From: Bacillota bacterium | GTDB lineage: Bacteria > Bacillota > Clostridia > Lachnospirales > Lachnospiraceae | Assembly: GCA_023387655.1 (NCBI GenBank) | Contig: JAEWHR010000124.1 | Coordinates: 1-15,102 of the forward strand | Length of the DNA: 15,102 bases | Reading direction: 5' to 3' | Shown here: piece by piece, positions 13,837 to 15,102 of the stretch | Numbering within the stretch: position 1 is the stretch's first letter | How the letters are laid out: each line of letters opens with the position of its first letter | Made by a program: the position numbers and the translations under genes | Notes under the pieces: model-generated | The model's database searches: none | What the model was told of the DNA's origin: nothing | What the model saw: only the letters and a program-made list of their open reading frames with translations

Positions 13837-15030
13837 ATGATTGCAGTAGGTGTCGACGTTTCCAAATCTAAAAGTACTATTGCAGTTCTAAGTTCTACAG
13901 GAGAGCTTGTTCTTAAACCATCTGAATTCCATCATAACGAGCAAGATCTCGGTCAACTTATTACTATGCTGAAGAATCAATCTGATGAAATACGTGTAGT
14001 AATGGAGGCCACTGGCCACTATCATTACCCAATTCTCAAACAGTTTCTTGCTTCTAATTTATTTGTAACACTTGTTAATCCATATCTCATGAAGAAATAT
14101 GGAGATAATGAAATTCGTAAAGCTAAAACAGATAAGAAAGATGCCTTGCGAATTGCCATGTATGCACTGGAAAAATCATATTTCTTAGTTCCTTATACCG
14201 CTGTTGATGAGAAATACAATGATCTAAAATTTCTTTCACGTCAGTATAATCAAAGTGTATCGATGAAGGTTAAGGCACGTGTACAACTTTGCAACTTGCT
14301 TGATGAAATCATGCCAGGTATTCAATCCATTCTAACCTCAAAAACACTTGATCCAGAAGATAATTTCTTATACCGTTTTATTGAAAAATATGAGAGCTTT
14401 GACAATGTTAAATCGATGAGTGAGAAGCGATTTACATCGTCATATATTAAATTTGCTTATAAAAGTAGTGCAAGAAATCCACAAGCAAAAGCTCTTAAAA
14501 TCTATGAAACAGCACAGAGAAGCATTACTACTAGAGAATTAAACACTAGCACATCAGTTGCGGTAAAAAACGCATTGCTCCTATTAAAACAAACTGAAAT
14601 TTCTTCCAATGCTATTTTATCTCAGATGCAGTCAATAGCCTCTACATTGCCAGAATACACTATTGTAAGGGCTATGAATGGAGTAGGTGATAAACTAGCT
14701 CCACGCTTGATTGCTGAAATCGGAGATGTTCGCCGATTTAAAAGCGCACGTGCGCTTAACGCCTATGCGGGTAATGATGCACCTCCGTTCCAATCAGGGC
14801 AATATGAAAGTCTAAATAGACACATATCAAAAAGAGGTTCTGCAAGCCTTAGAAAGGCTTGTTATGAAGTAATGCAATCATTAAAACTTCACATGCCACA
14901 AGATGATGCAGTATACCTTTTCATGCTAAAAAAAGAAGGTGAAGGCAAACCTAAAAACGTAGCAAAAATGGCTGGAGTAAATAAATTTTTACATATCTAC
15001 TATGCTCGTGTGATGGAGCTTTATAAGTAA
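13837..15030 (+). CDS. IS110-family transposase (bridge-RNA-guided recombinase)
   Basis: The product is 397 residues, apparently full length. The N-terminal RuvC-like DEDD domain shows D7 in GVDVSK, E57 in VVMEATGHYHYP, and D99 and D102 in KAKTDKKDA, so all four acidic residues are present. A helical, probably coiled-coil middle section (about 130-270) leads to the Transposase_20 domain: the helix-hairpin-helix region NGVGDKLAPRLIAEIGD (281-297), then AYAGNDAPPFQSG and SKRGSASLRKA (331-341). Ser320 in QSGQYES is my candidate for the catalytic serine, by analogy with S241 of IS621; this is an inference. AGGAGG (13825-13830) is 6 nt before the ATG. The enzyme would excise and insert the element using the RNA from its own leader. 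No frameshift or truncation is visible, so it may be active. Confidence 0.93.
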   Translation: MIAVGVDVSKSKSTIAVLSSTGELVLKPSEFHHNEQDLGQLITMLKNQSDEIRVVMEATGHYHYPILKQFLASNLFVTLVNPYLMKKYGDNEIRKAKTDKKDALRIAMYALEKSYFLVPYTAVDEKYNDLKFLSRQYNQSVSMKVKARVQLCNLLDEIMPGIQSILTSKTLDPEDNFLYRFIEKYESFDNVKSMSEKRFTSSYIKFAYKSSARNPQAKALKIYETAQRSITTRELNTSTSVAVKNALLLLKQTEISSNAILSQMQSIASTLPEYTIVRAMNGVGDKLAPRLIAEIGDVRRFKSARALNAYAGNDAPPFQSGQYESLNRHISKRGSASLRKACYEVMQSLKLHMPQDDAVYLFMLKKEGEGKPKNVAKMAGVNKFLHIYYARVMELYK

Positions 15031-15102
15031 GATTTTTTTCTCATTATTTCATGAGCTTTATTAAAGTTATCCTTTTTTAGAATAAATAATTTTAAATTTT
15101 TT

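Larger units (their letters stand above)
13601..15068 (+). mobile_element. IS110-family insertion sequence (predicted limits)
   Basis: The element comprises a long non-coding leader, one transposase gene and a short right end, about 1.47 kb, typical of IS110. As usual for the family there are no terminal inverted repeats. The limits are inferred: AATTCTAGTT on the left (ending 13600) and AAAGTT on the right (ending 15068) share a GTT that could be the core. The right end carries a small hairpin, CTCAT/ATGAG (15040-15055), and a direct repeat GAGCTTTAT (15016 and 15053). The edges could be off by some bases. Confidence 0.7.

Overview
The window looks like chromosome from a low-GC Gram-positive anaerobe, most likely a Clostridia/Lachnospiraceae species close to Lachnoclostridium (Clostridium) phytofermentans. 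The evidence is AT-rich intergenic DNA, strong GGAGG-type ribosome sites, a Gram-positive lipobox on the oligopeptide-binding protein, a CGAAC-N4-GTTCG LexA box and an IS110-family element. The genus is inferred from overall protein style; no search was run.

Layout: (1) 1-270 holds the 5' end of a leftward gene for a radical-SAM DNA repair/modification protein, with a promoter and a LexA (SOS) box, then a strong hairpin terminator. (2) 321-1059 holds a degenerate 41-bp tandem array that runs into the stop codon of a leftward gene for a small tail-anchored membrane protein. (3) 1183-9061 is a complete leftward oligopeptide ABC transporter operon, oppA-oppB-oppC-oppD-oppF, with an oppA promoter and a terminator after oppF. 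OppC carries about 270 extra extracytoplasmic residues made of four diverged repeats, and OppA is also enlarged. A multi-hairpin RNA element lies between oppA and oppB. (4) 9186-9746 encodes a leftward four-helix membrane protein. (5) 9861-9973 is an eight-copy 14-bp direct repeat in front of a rightward two-gene ABC importer (ATPase and permease of the SsuBC/TauBC/ThiXZ type) with no binding-protein gene beside it. It ends in a terminator facing the terminator of a leftward GNAT acetyltransferase gene. (6) 12578-13486 holds two small leftward genes (a possible DUF3592-like protein and an exported protein of unknown function) and one possible 21-codon rightward ORF. (7) About 13601-15068 is an intact IS110-family insertion sequence. 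Its 250-nt leader folds by eye into the architecture of a bridge RNA: a 5' stem-loop, then two arms, each an internal loop capped by the same GGGAC-N5-GCCCG hairpin.

The most notable signals are the predicted bridge RNA, including an 8-nt match between its left target-guide position and the DNA flanking the element; the SOS box on the radical-SAM gene; the enlarged OppC/OppA pair; and the structured oppA-oppB spacer, whose stems close fully only in the operon-sense RNA. All structures and matches were found by eye and need computational confirmation.
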